Source: Rhizobium sp. AC27/96 (GTDB taxonomy: Bacteria > Pseudomonadota > Alphaproteobacteria > Rhizobiales > Rhizobiaceae). Taken from it: a stretch of DNA of 47,120 nucleotides. The notes beneath the pieces were generated by a model. That model did not search any database. It was not told where the DNA came from and saw only the letters and a list, made by a program, of their open reading frames with translations. The first letter of the stretch is position 1. Each line of letters starts with the position of its first letter. A program made the position numbers and the translations under genes. Below, piece by piece: positions 16,353 through 23,933 of this stretch. The stretch covers positions 1-47,120 of the forward strand of contig NZ_LXKN01000031.1 of NCBI RefSeq assembly GCF_001692325.1, read 5' to 3'.

Positions 16353-16379
16353 TTAGCAGCAAACAGAAGCGAGTGCTAA
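16353..16379 (+). promoter_or_regulatory. CIRCE element (HrcA operator), left arm degenerate
   Basis: TTAGCAGCA, nine bases (AACAGAAGC), then GAGTGCTAA. The right arm is a perfect CIRCE half-site; the left arm keeps TTAGCA but has GCA in place of CTC. The 9-base spacing is exact, and the site is 147 bases before the groES start. CIRCE is the target of the HrcA repressor, so this operon is probably heat-inducible with weakened repression. Confidence 0.75.
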
Positions 16380-16525
16380 TTTTTCTGCACCGCCCTCTTG
16401 AAATCGTAAAATCTCAAAAATAAATTTTCCCCGCGAACGCTCGAGTGAGGTTCGCACCCGTCCGGATTGGTCACCCGGTCCGGTAGGGGATTTTGCGTCA
16501 TCTTTTTTGTCCAATGGAGGAAAAC

Positions 16526-16840
16526 ATGTCGTTCCGACCGCTGCATGATCGCATTCTTGTCCGCCGGGTCGAATCCGAAGAAAAGACCAAGGGTGGGATC
16601 ATCATCCCTGACACTGCCAAGGAAAAGCCGCAGGAAGGCGAAGTCGTCGCCGTCGGTTCTGGCGCGCGCAACGAAGCCGGTCTGATACAGGCGCTCGACG
16701 TCAAGGCCGGCGACCGAATTCTGTTCGGCAAATGGTCCGGCACCGAAATCAAGATCAACGGTGAAGACCTGCTGATCATGAAGGAAAGCGACGTCCTGGG
16801 CGTTATCGAAGCTCAGGCCGAGCAGAAGCGGGCCGCGTAG
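16526..16840 (+). CDS. groES: Co-chaperonin GroES
   Basis: A 104-residue GroES: begins MSFRPLHDRILVRRVESEEK, with the mobile loop KTKGGIIIPDTAKEKPQEGE and the C-terminal DLLIMKESDVLGVIE. Seven subunits cap the GroEL ring in the cytoplasm. The start with GGAGGAAAAC upstream is clear; an in-frame extension to 16493 is unsupported. It is followed after 52 bases by groEL in a standard groESL operon under the CIRCE-like site. Rhizobia commonly carry several groESL copies; this one, among mobile elements, is probably an accessory copy. Confidence 0.97.
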   Translation: MSFRPLHDRILVRRVESEEKTKGGIIIPDTAKEKPQEGEVVAVGSGARNEAGLIQALDVKAGDRILFGKWSGTEIKINGEDLLIMKESDVLGVIEAQAEQKRAA

Positions 16841-16892
16841 TCACGCACCACCGCCCATCAGTCAAAAAGCTGCCTATTGAAGGAGTGAACAA

Positions 16893-18521
16893 ATGGCTGC
16901 GAAAGAAGTCAAATTCAACACCGATGCACGCGAACGCATGCTGCGTGGGGTCGATGTCCTTGCCAACGCCGTGAAGGTCACGCTCGGCCCGAAGGGTCGT
17001 AACGTTGTCATCGACAAGTCCTTCGGCGCTCCGCGCATCACCAAGGACGGCGTTTCGGTCGCCAAGGAAATCGAGCTCGAAGACAAGTTCGAGAACATGG
17101 GCGCTCAGATGCTGCGCGAAGTTGCTTCGAAGACCAACGACATCGCCGGCGACGGCACGACGACTGCAACCGTTCTCGCCCAGGCCATCGTTCGCGAAGG
17201 CGCCAAGGCTGTCGCTTCCGGCATGAACCCGATGGACCTGAAGCGCGGAATAGATCTGGCCGTCGACGCTGTCGTCAAGGAACTGAAAACCAACGCCCGC
17301 AAGATCACCAGCAATTCCGAAATCGCGCAGGTCGGTACGATTTCGGCGAACGGCGATCCCGAAATCGGCCGCTACCTTGCCGAGGCGATGGAAAAGGTCG
17401 GCAATGAGGGCGTCATCACGGTCGAAGAAGCCAAGACCGCCGAAACCGAGCTGGAGGTCGTCGAAGGCATGCAGTTCGATCGCGGCTACCTCAGCCCCTA
17501 CTTCGTGACCAACCCGGAGAAGATGCGGGTGGAATTCGAGGATCCGTTCATTCTCATCCACGAGAAGAAACTCTCCAACCTGCAGTCGATGCTGCCTGTC
17601 CTCGAAGCCGTGGTGCAGTCCGGCAAGCCGCTGGTCATCATTGCCGAGGATGTGGAAGGCGAAGCTCTTGCTACGCTCGTGGTCAACAAGCTGCGCGGTG
17701 GCCTGAAGATTGCTGCCGTCAAGGCGCCGGGCTTCGGCGACCGCCGCAAGGCCATGCTGGAAGACATCGCCATCCTGACCGGCGGCACTGTCATCTCCGA
17801 GGACGTCGGCATCAAGCTGGAGAATGTCACGCTCAATATGCTTGGCCGCGCCAAGAAGGTAGCGATCGAAAAGGAAAACACGACGATCATCGATGGCGTC
17901 GGCTCCAAGGCCGAGATCGACGGCCGCGTCGCACAGATCCGCGGGCAGATTGAGGAGACCACCTCCGACTACGACCGCGAAAAGCTGCAGGAGCGGCTTG
18001 CCAAGCTCGCTGGCGGTGTCGCCGTCATTCGCGTCGGTGGCTCCACCGAGGTCGAGGTGAAGGAGAAGAAGGACCGCGTTGACGACGCCCTGCATGCGAC
18101 CCGCGCGGCCGTTGAAGAGGGCATTTTGCCGGGCGGTGGTGTTGCGTTGTTGCGGGCTGTAAACGCACTCGACAGTCTTGCGACCGCCAATCAGGATCAG
18201 AAGGTCGGCATCGAGATTGTCCGCCGCGCCATTGAAGCGCCTGTTCGCCAGATCGCCGAGAACGCCGGCGCCGAAGGCTCGGTCATCGTCGGCAAGCTGC
18301 GTGAGAAGAGTGAGTTCTCCTACGGCTGGAACGCTCAAACCGGCGAATATGGTGATCTCTACGCCCAGGGCGTCATCGATCCTGCCAAAGTCGTACGTAC
18401 CGCGCTCCAGGATGCCGCATCCGTGGCCGGTCTGCTGGTGACGACCGAGGCGATGATCGCCGAGAAGCCAAAGAAGGACGCCGCACCCGCTCTCCCCGCT
18501 GCCGCCGGCATGGACTTTTAA
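16893..18521 (+). CDS. groEL: Chaperonin GroEL
   Basis: A 542-residue chaperonin, full length. It has MAAKEVKFNTDARERMLRGV at the start, the ATP-binding segment GPKGRNVVIDKSFGAP with GDGTTTATVLAQAI, and apical-domain sequence (YLSPYFVTNPEKMRVEFE). The C-terminus ends PAAAGMDF and lacks the long GGM repeats of the classical housekeeping form, as in several rhizobial paralogues. AAGGAGTG precedes the ATG. It works with GroES on folding clients in the cytoplasm. The 65-residue hypothetical gene follows after a hairpin. Confidence 0.97.
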   Translation: MAAKEVKFNTDARERMLRGVDVLANAVKVTLGPKGRNVVIDKSFGAPRITKDGVSVAKEIELEDKFENMGAQMLREVASKTNDIAGDGTTTATVLAQAIVREGAKAVASGMNPMDLKRGIDLAVDAVVKELKTNARKITSNSEIAQVGTISANGDPEIGRYLAEAMEKVGNEGVITVEEAKTAETELEVVEGMQFDRGYLSPYFVTNPEKMRVEFEDPFILIHEKKLSNLQSMLPVLEAVVQSGKPLVIIAEDVEGEALATLVVNKLRGGLKIAAVKAPGFGDRRKAMLEDIAILTGGTVISEDVGIKLENVTLNMLGRAKKVAIEKENTTIIDGVGSKAEIDGRVAQIRGQIEETTSDYDREKLQERLAKLAGGVAVIRVGGSTEVEVKEKKDRVDDALHATRAAVEEGILPGGGVALLRAVNALDSLATANQDQKVGIEIVRRAIEAPVRQIAENAGAEGSVIVGKLREKSEFSYGWNAQTGEYGDLYAQGVIDPAKVVRTALQDAASVAGLLVTTEAMIAEKPKKDAAPALPAAAGMDF

Positions 18522-18526
18522 TGTAA

Positions 18527-18563
18527 GATATGGCCCGCGCGTTCCCTCGTGGCGGGTCATATC
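18527..18563. promoter_or_regulatory. Stem-loop between groEL and the next small gene
   Basis: GATATGGCCCGC (18527-18538) and GCGGGTCATATC (18552-18563) form a 12-bp stem with one mismatch and a 13-base loop. There is no T run after it, so it is a poor intrinsic terminator. It ends directly against the GGAG that serves as ribosome binding site for the gene at 18575. It could stabilise the groESL message end or modulate translation of that gene. Confidence 0.6.
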
Positions 18564-18574
18564 GGAGCGGTAAA

Positions 18575-18772
18575 ATGGTCGTATCGATTTCGAAGGAAGA
18601 TGCACGCCTGTGTGCGAGTGTCGTCAAGGAGGTCGCGAGTTCAAAGGGCATCGTCAACGACCCGACCGCTATTGGGCGTTTAACGGCAGCCGTCGCCAGG
18701 CTTTTCAATAAAGGCCTGCGTGACCGCGACGAGTTGATGAAGGCGGCTCTGAACTTGGACGCAATCAAATAA
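18575..18772 (+). CDS. Hypothetical 65-residue protein behind groEL
   Basis: Begins MVVSISKEDARLCASVVKEV; amphipathic helices (TAIGRLTAAVARLFNKGL, DELMKAALNLDAIK), no signal or membrane segment. GGAG is seven bases upstream of the ATG, and a good intrinsic terminator follows the stop, so it looks like the last gene of the groESL unit. The frame extends upstream to 18530 through the hairpin, which I reject as start. I do not recognise a family; a chaperonin-related role is only suggested by position. Confidence 0.55.
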   Translation: MVVSISKEDARLCASVVKEVASSKGIVNDPTAIGRLTAAVARLFNKGLRDRDELMKAALNLDAIK

Positions 18773-18818
18773 GGTACCGGCAGGCTGATCCGGTCTTTGC
18801 CTGTCCGCACCGAACAGG

Positions 18819-18846
18819 AAGCTCCGCTTAAATGCGGGGCTTTTCT
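18819..18846 (+). terminator. Rho-independent terminator of the groESL unit
   Basis: GCTCCGC (18821-18827) and GCGGGGC (18834-18840) form a GC-rich 7-bp stem with one G-T pair and a six-base loop, directly followed by TTTTCT. It lies about 50 bases after the stop of the 65-residue gene, on the plus strand. Confidence 0.8.
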
Positions 18847-18985
18847 GTGTGCACCCCCGGCGGCGTCTAGGCTAGGCCAGCGTCGAATACGTCCTAGCGA
18901 CGCGCTTCTTGTCCAACCGATGGGCGGACGTGAGGAGACGCTTTAATGCGAACTGCGCTCTGGCTTGGAACCAATATTTGAGCCG

Positions 18986-19161
18986 TGAATAGCCCCGAGT
19001 TTCGTACACACCCTCGGGTTAGATTTTCTGCTGCTTCTCGAACTCGACGGGCTATAGCATTCCGTTTCTGACGTCCTTGCGTTTCGGGTTGTAGAACATC
19101 TCGATGTAGTCGAACACATCCCGGCGAGCTTCATCGCGCGAACGGTAGACCCTGCCACGAT
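18986..19161 (-). pseudogene. IS3-family element, right-end remnant
   Basis: On the minus strand the sequence reads VYRSRDEARRDVFDYIEMFY, then NPKRKDVRNGML, an in-frame stop and PVEFEKQQ. This is the C-terminal end of an IS3-family OrfB transposase (RDEA..DVFDYIE.FYNP.R...GYLSP.EFE). Past it, TGAATAGCCCCGAGTTTCG at 18986 onwards looks like the IS3 terminal inverted repeat (GCCCCGAGTTTCGTA type). The element is decayed and its left part is removed at 19161, where the IS6-family copy 2 begins. Confidence 0.7.
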
Positions 19162-19973
19162 GGCGTCGTCTTAACCGATCTGTGCTTATCGGCACGATAA
19201 TGTGCCGACATGACCGAAGCCTCGCCCACCCGCCATAAACGCCATCGCTTTCCCGCCGAGATCATTGCCCATGCGGTATGGCTCTATTATCGGTTCCCGC
19301 TCAGCTTACGCGACGTCGAAGATTTGCTGGCCGAAGGTGGCATCAACGTCTCGTTCCAGACTGTCTCGGAATGGGCGGCGAAATTCGGCTTGAAATTTGC
19401 TGATCAGCTCCGACGGCGCTCACGAGGCCATTTTTCCGACAAATGGCACCGAGATGAGAGGGTGGTGACGATCAAAGGAAAGAAATACTGGCTGTGGCCC
19501 GCCGTCGATGCGAACGGTTACGTCCTTGACGCCTTGCTGCAAAGCCGCAAAAACAAGCGCGCTGCCCTTCGTCTGATGCGCAAGCTGCTCAAGGGCCAGG
19601 GTATTGCCCCGCGCGTGATGGTGACCGACAAGCTTCGGTCCTATTCGGCCGCAAAGGCCGAGCTGATGCCGGGCGTCGAGCATCGCTCGCATAAGGCATT
19701 GAACAATCGAGCTGATAATTCGCATCTGCCACTACGGCAGCGAGAGCGACGAATGATGCGCTTCAAGTCCGCGGGACAATGTCAGCGTTTCGTTACAACT
19801 CACGGCCAGATCGCCAATCTTTTTCTTCTTCACCGGAAATACCTGACCGCCGCCGACCATCGCCAGCTTCGCGCTCACGCCATCTCGAACTGGCGGGAAA
19901 TCGCCTTGTCGATTGACGCGTAAAATTCGGGCCGGAGAGACTATCGCATCCCAAACTCGGTTAAGGCGACGCC
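19162..19973 (+). mobile_element. IS6-family insertion sequence, copy 2 (812 bp)
   Basis: Terminal inverted repeats GGCGTCGTCTTAAC (19162-19175) and GTTAAGGCGACGCC (19960-19973) match in 13 of 14 positions. One transposase gene fills the element. The flanking 8-mers (GCCACGAT and CCGCTACG) differ, so there is no target duplication. The left flank is an IS3 remnant. It has the same orientation as copy 1 at 8275-9086 but differs from it at many positions, so the two are not a recent duplication. Confidence 0.88.
19210..19923 (+). CDS. IS6-family transposase, catalytic Glu replaced by Asp
   Basis: A 237-residue intact transposase (MTEASPTRHKRHRFPAEIIA, LYYRFPLSLRDVEDLLAEGG, NVSFQTVSEW). The first catalytic Asp is in WHRDERVVTIKGKKYWLW and the second in VMVTDKLRSY. 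The third position of the DDE triad, Glu in NNRAENSHL of copy 1 and in the family generally, is Asp here (NNRADNSHL, codon GAT near 19714). That change usually reduces or abolishes strand transfer in DDE enzymes, so the protein may be full-length but weak or inactive. The ATG is near the left end, as expected. Confidence 0.88.
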   Translation: MTEASPTRHKRHRFPAEIIAHAVWLYYRFPLSLRDVEDLLAEGGINVSFQTVSEWAAKFGLKFADQLRRRSRGHFSDKWHRDERVVTIKGKKYWLWPAVDANGYVLDALLQSRKNKRAALRLMRKLLKGQGIAPRVMVTDKLRSYSAAKAELMPGVEHRSHKALNNRADNSHLPLRQRERRMMRFKSAGQCQRFVTTHGQIANLFLLHRKYLTAADHRQLRAHAISNWREIALSIDA

Positions 19974-20355
19974 CCGCTACGGCGCCTTCACCCACGCTGC
20001 TCGCCGATAGCAATTGACACAAACTTGCGCCGTCAACAAAGTGGCGTGCTCGTTGCGCTCACATTCCATTGGGGTCAAGCCAGTGTATGTTATTGAAAAA
20101 TTTGAAGCTCAGGACTTTTGTAACAACGGGGTCGTTGGCTCACATCCCTTCAAGACCCAAACCATTTGCCGTCGGTTGATGAGCTCATTCAGGAGATTAG
20201 CTTCTAATGTGTTCAACGACCGCTTTGCGCCCTCAAGCTTGACCTTTGCAGGCTCTCCAGCGAGCTCCGAAAGCTGACATTGCTGCAGACTGGCGCAGTT
20301 GAGTAGCATCCTGGGATCCTTCGGAAGTCGACTTCAGGTTGGCGTTCGGCCTCTG
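19974..20355. other. Intergenic, contains half of a shared tRNA-like motif
   Basis: A 380-base stretch without a recognised gene. A minus frame of 66 codons (20109-20309) is open but has no good start signal or family. Bases 20114-20155 resemble 24998-25040 (shared TTTT, TAACAAC, GGGTCG, GG-TC and TTCAAGA blocks) and look like the anticodon-to-T-arm part of a tRNA; no full cloverleaf is present. Confidence 0.3.
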
Positions 20356-20985
20356 TCAGGGCTTCACGAACCGATATGCAAAGCGATCGGTCTTACCTTT
20401 GATCGAGGGATCGAACACCTTGATTGAGTGCTGATCGTCCTTGTTCGCGAGAAGGGTGCTTTCCCCGTCCAGTGCAAAGCCGGCAGCCTCCACCTCCTCG
20501 CGCACGGTGGCAGGGTCGATGCGATGCAGTGACTGGGCATCTCCTGTGCCGGCTCCTGCGGCGGCGTGATCCACGATGACGTAGAACCCACCGGGCTTCA
20601 GCCGCTCGTAGACGACACGATTGAAGTCGGCCGCCGTCGCGCCTCTGGCCTGCATCAGCGCGGTGTGGAGATCGTGGTAGAACAGGTGCAGCCACAGGAC
20701 ATCCGCTGGCTGCGTGACCTCCGGCATTGCCACGAGGTCCGCTCAGACGGCTTCGACGTTTTCCCGGCTTGGCTCTTGTGCGAGCGTTCGTATGACGCCA
20801 ACCGGATCGTTCTTGAAGTGCGCGACTTCGGCCGGCACGAAGCTGGTGACTCGGCCTTCGCGTCCGACGATGTCGGAGAACAGGCGCGTCCAGTCCCCGT
20901 CGCCTGGATAAACGTCGACGACCTTGGCACCCGCATCAATGTGGGCGAACCGGATCAATTCGGATAGTTTGGATTGGTCGTACAT
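20356..20985 (-). pseudogene. SAM-dependent methyltransferase (COG4798-like) with in-frame stop
   Basis: From the ATG at 20985 the frame reads KLSELIRFAHIDAGAKVVDV, YPGDGDWTRLF (the SAM-binding glycine region) and so on to ENVEAV. It then meets a TGA at 20743-20745 and continues in the same frame with ADLVAMPEVTQPADVLWLHL, FYHDLHTALMQARGATAADF, LKPGGFYVIVDHAAA and FDPSIKGKTDRF to 20356. These blocks match COG4798-type predicted methyltransferases along the whole length (209 codons). A single nonsense codon therefore splits an otherwise intact gene. A GTG at 20731-20733 could restart the second part. A sequencing error is the alternative. Confidence 0.7.
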
Positions 20986-21091
20986 TGGGATCTTCTTTAC
21001 GGTTGCGCGTTCGACGAGCGCGCGTCTCGCGAGATGGCGATCCGCGGCTCATTCACCTGCGGCGAAAGCCGATGGTTGCAGACGGCCTGCG

Positions 21092-21478
21092 CTATGTAGG
21101 CCCTTGCTCGTCCATCTGTGAGGCCCGCGCAAGGGCTTGGGTGTCGACATATTCTCGGATACTGGTCAGTCGGTCATCCCGAACCGTTATGGCGAAGATC
21201 CAGTCGTCCACGAACGTCTTGTTCGTGGCTTTGATTTTCCCCGTAGCGACGCCGACGACGAGGACCCGGTCTCCTTGCGCCACGAACTCCTGGGGTTCCG
21301 TGGAGGTTTCTATTGACCTGGATGCCGTCTCCAGCAAAGCCGCCAGCCCCGCGTGCCCGCGGTGGGTGCCGGCCAGCGGCCAGTCCTTGCCCGGAATAAT
21401 CCACTCGATGTCCTCAGTGACCAGCGCCACCAGAGCCTCCCTGTCGCCGCGGCCGATGGCGGTGAAGAAGTCCTTCAC
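21092..21478 (-). CDS. SnoaL-like / NTF2-fold protein (COG3631 type)
   Basis: A small alpha+beta barrel protein of the SnoaL/ketosteroid-isomerase superfamily: VKDFFTAIGRGDREALVALV, then EDIEWIIPGKDWPLAGTHRG and DRVLVVGVATGKI. Many of these are enzymes on small ligands, most without a known substrate. Homologues usually begin ten residues earlier. In this sequence the corresponding codon (21503-21505) is ATA, with GGAG eight bases before it, so either a rare ATA start is used or the gene starts at the GTG at 21476-21478. It heads a minus-strand block transcribed with the methyltransferase remnant. Confidence 0.75.
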   Translation of the reverse strand: MKDFFTAIGRGDREALVALVTEDIEWIIPGKDWPLAGTHRGHAGLAALLETASRSIETSTEPQEFVAQGDRVLVVGVATGKIKATNKTFVDDWIFAITVRDDRLTSIREYVDTQALARASQMDEQGPT

Positions 21479-21538
21479 GGTCTGGATGTTCCTCTCAATG
21501 CTTATGGGAATGTCTCCATTTCTCGGCTGTGGTGTCCG

Positions 21539-22138
21539 TTAGTCGAACTGGACCAGGTCCTTGAAAATCAGATGCCCCCAGCTCTTTCCGCGCGCCTGGA
21601 CCAGCAGCCCACCTTCCGACAGCCCGCCTAGTTTGATTGGGGCGAAACCGAGATTTTCTGCGAGTGTACCAATTTGCGCTGCGGCTTCGTCATCGTCGCT
21701 CGCCAGGAACACGACTCGCCTGCCACCATGCAGGGCGGGATCTTGGGCAAGAACGGCAGCGCCCAAGTGGTTGAAACCCTTGACCAGCCTTGCACGACGG
21801 AAGGCTCGCGCGACGAATTTGGAAGACGGTTGTCCTCCCAGCTCCTCCGGAGGAACGCCGTAGGCGTTGGTCACATCGACGACCGTCTTCCCCTGCCAGG
21901 TGGGAAGCGCCTTTGCGACATCCGGATGTGCCTCGAACCGGACAGCCAAGAAGATGACGTCCGCCTTGACGGCTTCCGCCAGCGTTTTGGCAATGACCTT
22001 GGGCCCGATCGCGGCCGCAGCAGCAGCAAAGCTTTCCGGGTCACGCGTGGTCGCAACGGTCACCTCGATGCCGTTGCGGGCGAAGGCTTTGGCCAGAGCT
22101 CGGCCGATGTTGCCGAAGCCGATGATTGCGTAGCTCAT
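21539..22138 (-). CDS. NADPH-dependent F420-reductase-like protein
   Basis: A 199-residue Rossmann protein (MSYAIIGFGNIGRALAKAFA, with GFGNIGRA as the dinucleotide loop) of the NpdG/F420_oxidored family; later blocks are ADVIFLAVRFEAHPDVAKAL, VVDVTNAYGV and RRVVFLASDDDEAA. The family name comes from archaeal F420:NADP reductase; proteobacterial members more likely use NADP alone on unknown substrates. GGAGAAGC precedes the ATG at 22136-22138, which I prefer to an upstream frame to 22192 that overlaps the SDR gene. It lies 31 bases behind the SDR gene, in the same operon. Confidence 0.8.
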   Translation of the reverse strand: MSYAIIGFGNIGRALAKAFARNGIEVTVATTRDPESFAAAAAAIGPKVIAKTLAEAVKADVIFLAVRFEAHPDVAKALPTWQGKTVVDVTNAYGVPPEELGGQPSSKFVARAFRRARLVKGFNHLGAAVLAQDPALHGGRRVVFLASDDDEAAAQIGTLAENLGFAPIKLGGLSEGGLLVQARGKSWGHLIFKDLVQFD

Positions 22139-22169
22139 AGTGCTTCTCCGATCCTGTGTTGGCGCCGGG

Positions 22170-22922
22170 TCAGACCTGCGCCCAACCACCATCGACGGCG
22201 AGATCTATACCGGTGATGTAGGAGCTTTCATCGGAGGCGAGGAATGTGAGCGCAGCCGCGATTTCCTCTGGTTTGCCCCTGCGACCCATTGGGATCTGTG
22301 ACGCAAACTGGGTGACCGCCTCCTCGGCTTGCTCAGCGGTAAGGCCGGTCGTTGTCGCCAAGGCGGGAGTCTCGATCGCGCCGGGGCTCATCGTATTGAC
22401 GCGGATATTGCGGTCCTTCAGCTCCTGGGTCCAGGACCGCGAGAAGCTGCGAACAGCTGCCTTGCTTGCTGCGTAGGCGCTGAACGCTGGCAGCCCCATC
22501 ACATTCGAGACCGAAGAGTTCAGGATAATCGATCCGCCGTCCTTGAAGAGAGGAAGGGCCTTCTGCACCGTAAAGAACAGACCCTTCACATTCACATCGA
22601 AGGTTTGGTCAAAATGGCCCTCAGTCGCTGTCGCGAGCGGCGCGACCGTACCTGCGCCTGCGTTTGCGAAGAGAATGTCGATGTGACCGTGTTTTTCTTT
22701 CACGATGGTGTAGAGGCGATCCAGATCTTCCAAGCGCGAGACGTCGCCCACGACTGTTGTCACGTTTTTCCCAATAAGGGCCGCGGCCTCTTGCAAGGCT
22801 TTCTCGCGTCGCCCGATGATCACGACCTGCGCACCTTCTTCCACGAAGCGCTTGGCGGTGGCCAAGCCGATCCCGCTGCTTCCGCCCGTGATGACTGCGA
22901 TTTTACCTTCGAGTGCTTTCAT
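22170..22922 (-). CDS. Short-chain dehydrogenase/reductase
   Basis: A 250-residue classical SDR: cofactor motif TGGSSGIG near residue 13, NAG in LFANAGAG, catalytic Ser in LNSSVSNVMG, and Y-x-x-x-K in YAASK. The C-terminus ITGIDLAVDGGWAQV is typical. It should oxidise or reduce an alcohol/ketone with NAD(P). It is closely related to the next SDR gene on the same strand, which suggests a local duplication. The two lie divergent from a LysR regulator that probably controls them. Confidence 0.9.
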   Translation of the reverse strand: MKALEGKIAVITGGSSGIGLATAKRFVEEGAQVVIIGRREKALQEAAALIGKNVTTVVGDVSRLEDLDRLYTIVKEKHGHIDILFANAGAGTVAPLATATEGHFDQTFDVNVKGLFFTVQKALPLFKDGGSIILNSSVSNVMGLPAFSAYAASKAAVRSFSRSWTQELKDRNIRVNTMSPGAIETPALATTTGLTAEQAEEAVTQFASQIPMGRRGKPEEIAAALTFLASDESSYITGIDLAVDGGWAQV

Positions 22923-22972
22923 AATCTTTTGTCCTTCTTTGTGTATGAGTTAGGCGCAGAACCGCGCCGGGT

Positions 22973-23707
22973 TCAGAGTTGAGCCAGGCCGCCGTCGACG
23001 GCGACTTCGCTGGCGGTCATGAAGCTGCTGTCGTCAGACGCGAGGAAGGCGGCCACGGCGCCAATCTCAACGGGATCGGCCATGCGCTGGAGCGGGGTCA
23101 TTGCGCCGTAGGCCTTCTGGCCCTCCTCGCCCAGCGCTTCCTTCGCAAGTTCGGTCGCCGTCGCCCCGGGCGACAGCACGTTGACACGGATACCGGTACC
23201 CTTCAGATCCTCTGCCCAGGTGCGTGCGAGATTGCGCACGGCTGCCTTGCTGGCGCTGTAGGCAGTGAATGCCGGAGCGCCCGTGGTGCCGGCGCTCGAT
23301 CCAGTCAGGATGATCGATCCGCCGGCGCCCATCAGCGGCAATGCCTTCTGGACCGTGAAGATCGTGCCCTTCACGTTGGTGTCGAAAGTGTCGTCGATGT
23401 GCTTGGCGGTGATCTGGCCGAGAGGAAGCGGGCTTCCGGCCCCGGCATTGGCGAAGACGATATCGAGGCTTCCGCGCTCGACTTTCACCGCTGCGTAGAG
23501 CCGATCCAGATCGGCCTCATCCGAGACCGAGCCCTTCACCGCACGGGCGTTGGGTCCAAGCTCGGCCACAGCCGCATCGAGTGCTTGCTGCCGACGGCCG
23601 TAGATGAAGACGAAGGCACCCTCCTCGATGAAGCGCCTTGCAGCGGCGAGGCCGATACCGGTGGCGCCGCCCGTGATCACAGCGGTCTTTCCATTCAGTC
23701 TGTTCAT
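22973..23707 (-). CDS. Short-chain dehydrogenase/reductase, paralogue
   Basis: A 244-residue classical SDR (MNRLNGKTAVITGGATGIGL) with FANAGAGS, ILTGSSAGTTG and YSASK, ending in TASEVAVDGGLAQL. Similar in every block to the SDR 50 bases downstream. AAGGAATGCATGAC precedes the chosen ATG; the frame runs 44 codons further upstream with poor protein character. First gene of the minus-strand operon facing the LysR gene, with about 225 bases between them for the divergent promoters. Substrate unknown. Confidence 0.88.
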   Translation of the reverse strand: MNRLNGKTAVITGGATGIGLAAARRFIEEGAFVFIYGRRQQALDAAVAELGPNARAVKGSVSDEADLDRLYAAVKVERGSLDIVFANAGAGSPLPLGQITAKHIDDTFDTNVKGTIFTVQKALPLMGAGGSIILTGSSAGTTGAPAFTAYSASKAAVRNLARTWAEDLKGTGIRVNVLSPGATATELAKEALGEEGQKAYGAMTPLQRMADPVEIGAVAAFLASDDSSFMTASEVAVDGGLAQL

Positions 23708-23933
23708 GTCATGCATTCCTTGTGTCGCGTCTCGGGTCATCGCTTTGCAGAGACATCCTCCGGCAGCCTCGATATGGGTTCGCCGGCGCCAGGCGGTCAG
23801 TGCCCAATCGCGCGCATCCGTGGTGCGAAAACGATCCACTTACGTGATCGAACGCGGCGACGATCACGCGCATTTCGGCCCAGTGTGTTAGGATGGGCTT
23901 CGGAAGCCGCCTCACGCGGCGCGGGAATGAGCC

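Noticed and set aside
8275..19973. Active composite transposon
   Set aside because: The IS copies are diverged, one is frameshifted, the other has a changed catalytic residue, and there are no target duplications.
20109..20309. 66-codon minus-strand gene
   Set aside because: No convincing ribosome binding site and no recognised family; it overlaps the tRNA-like motif.
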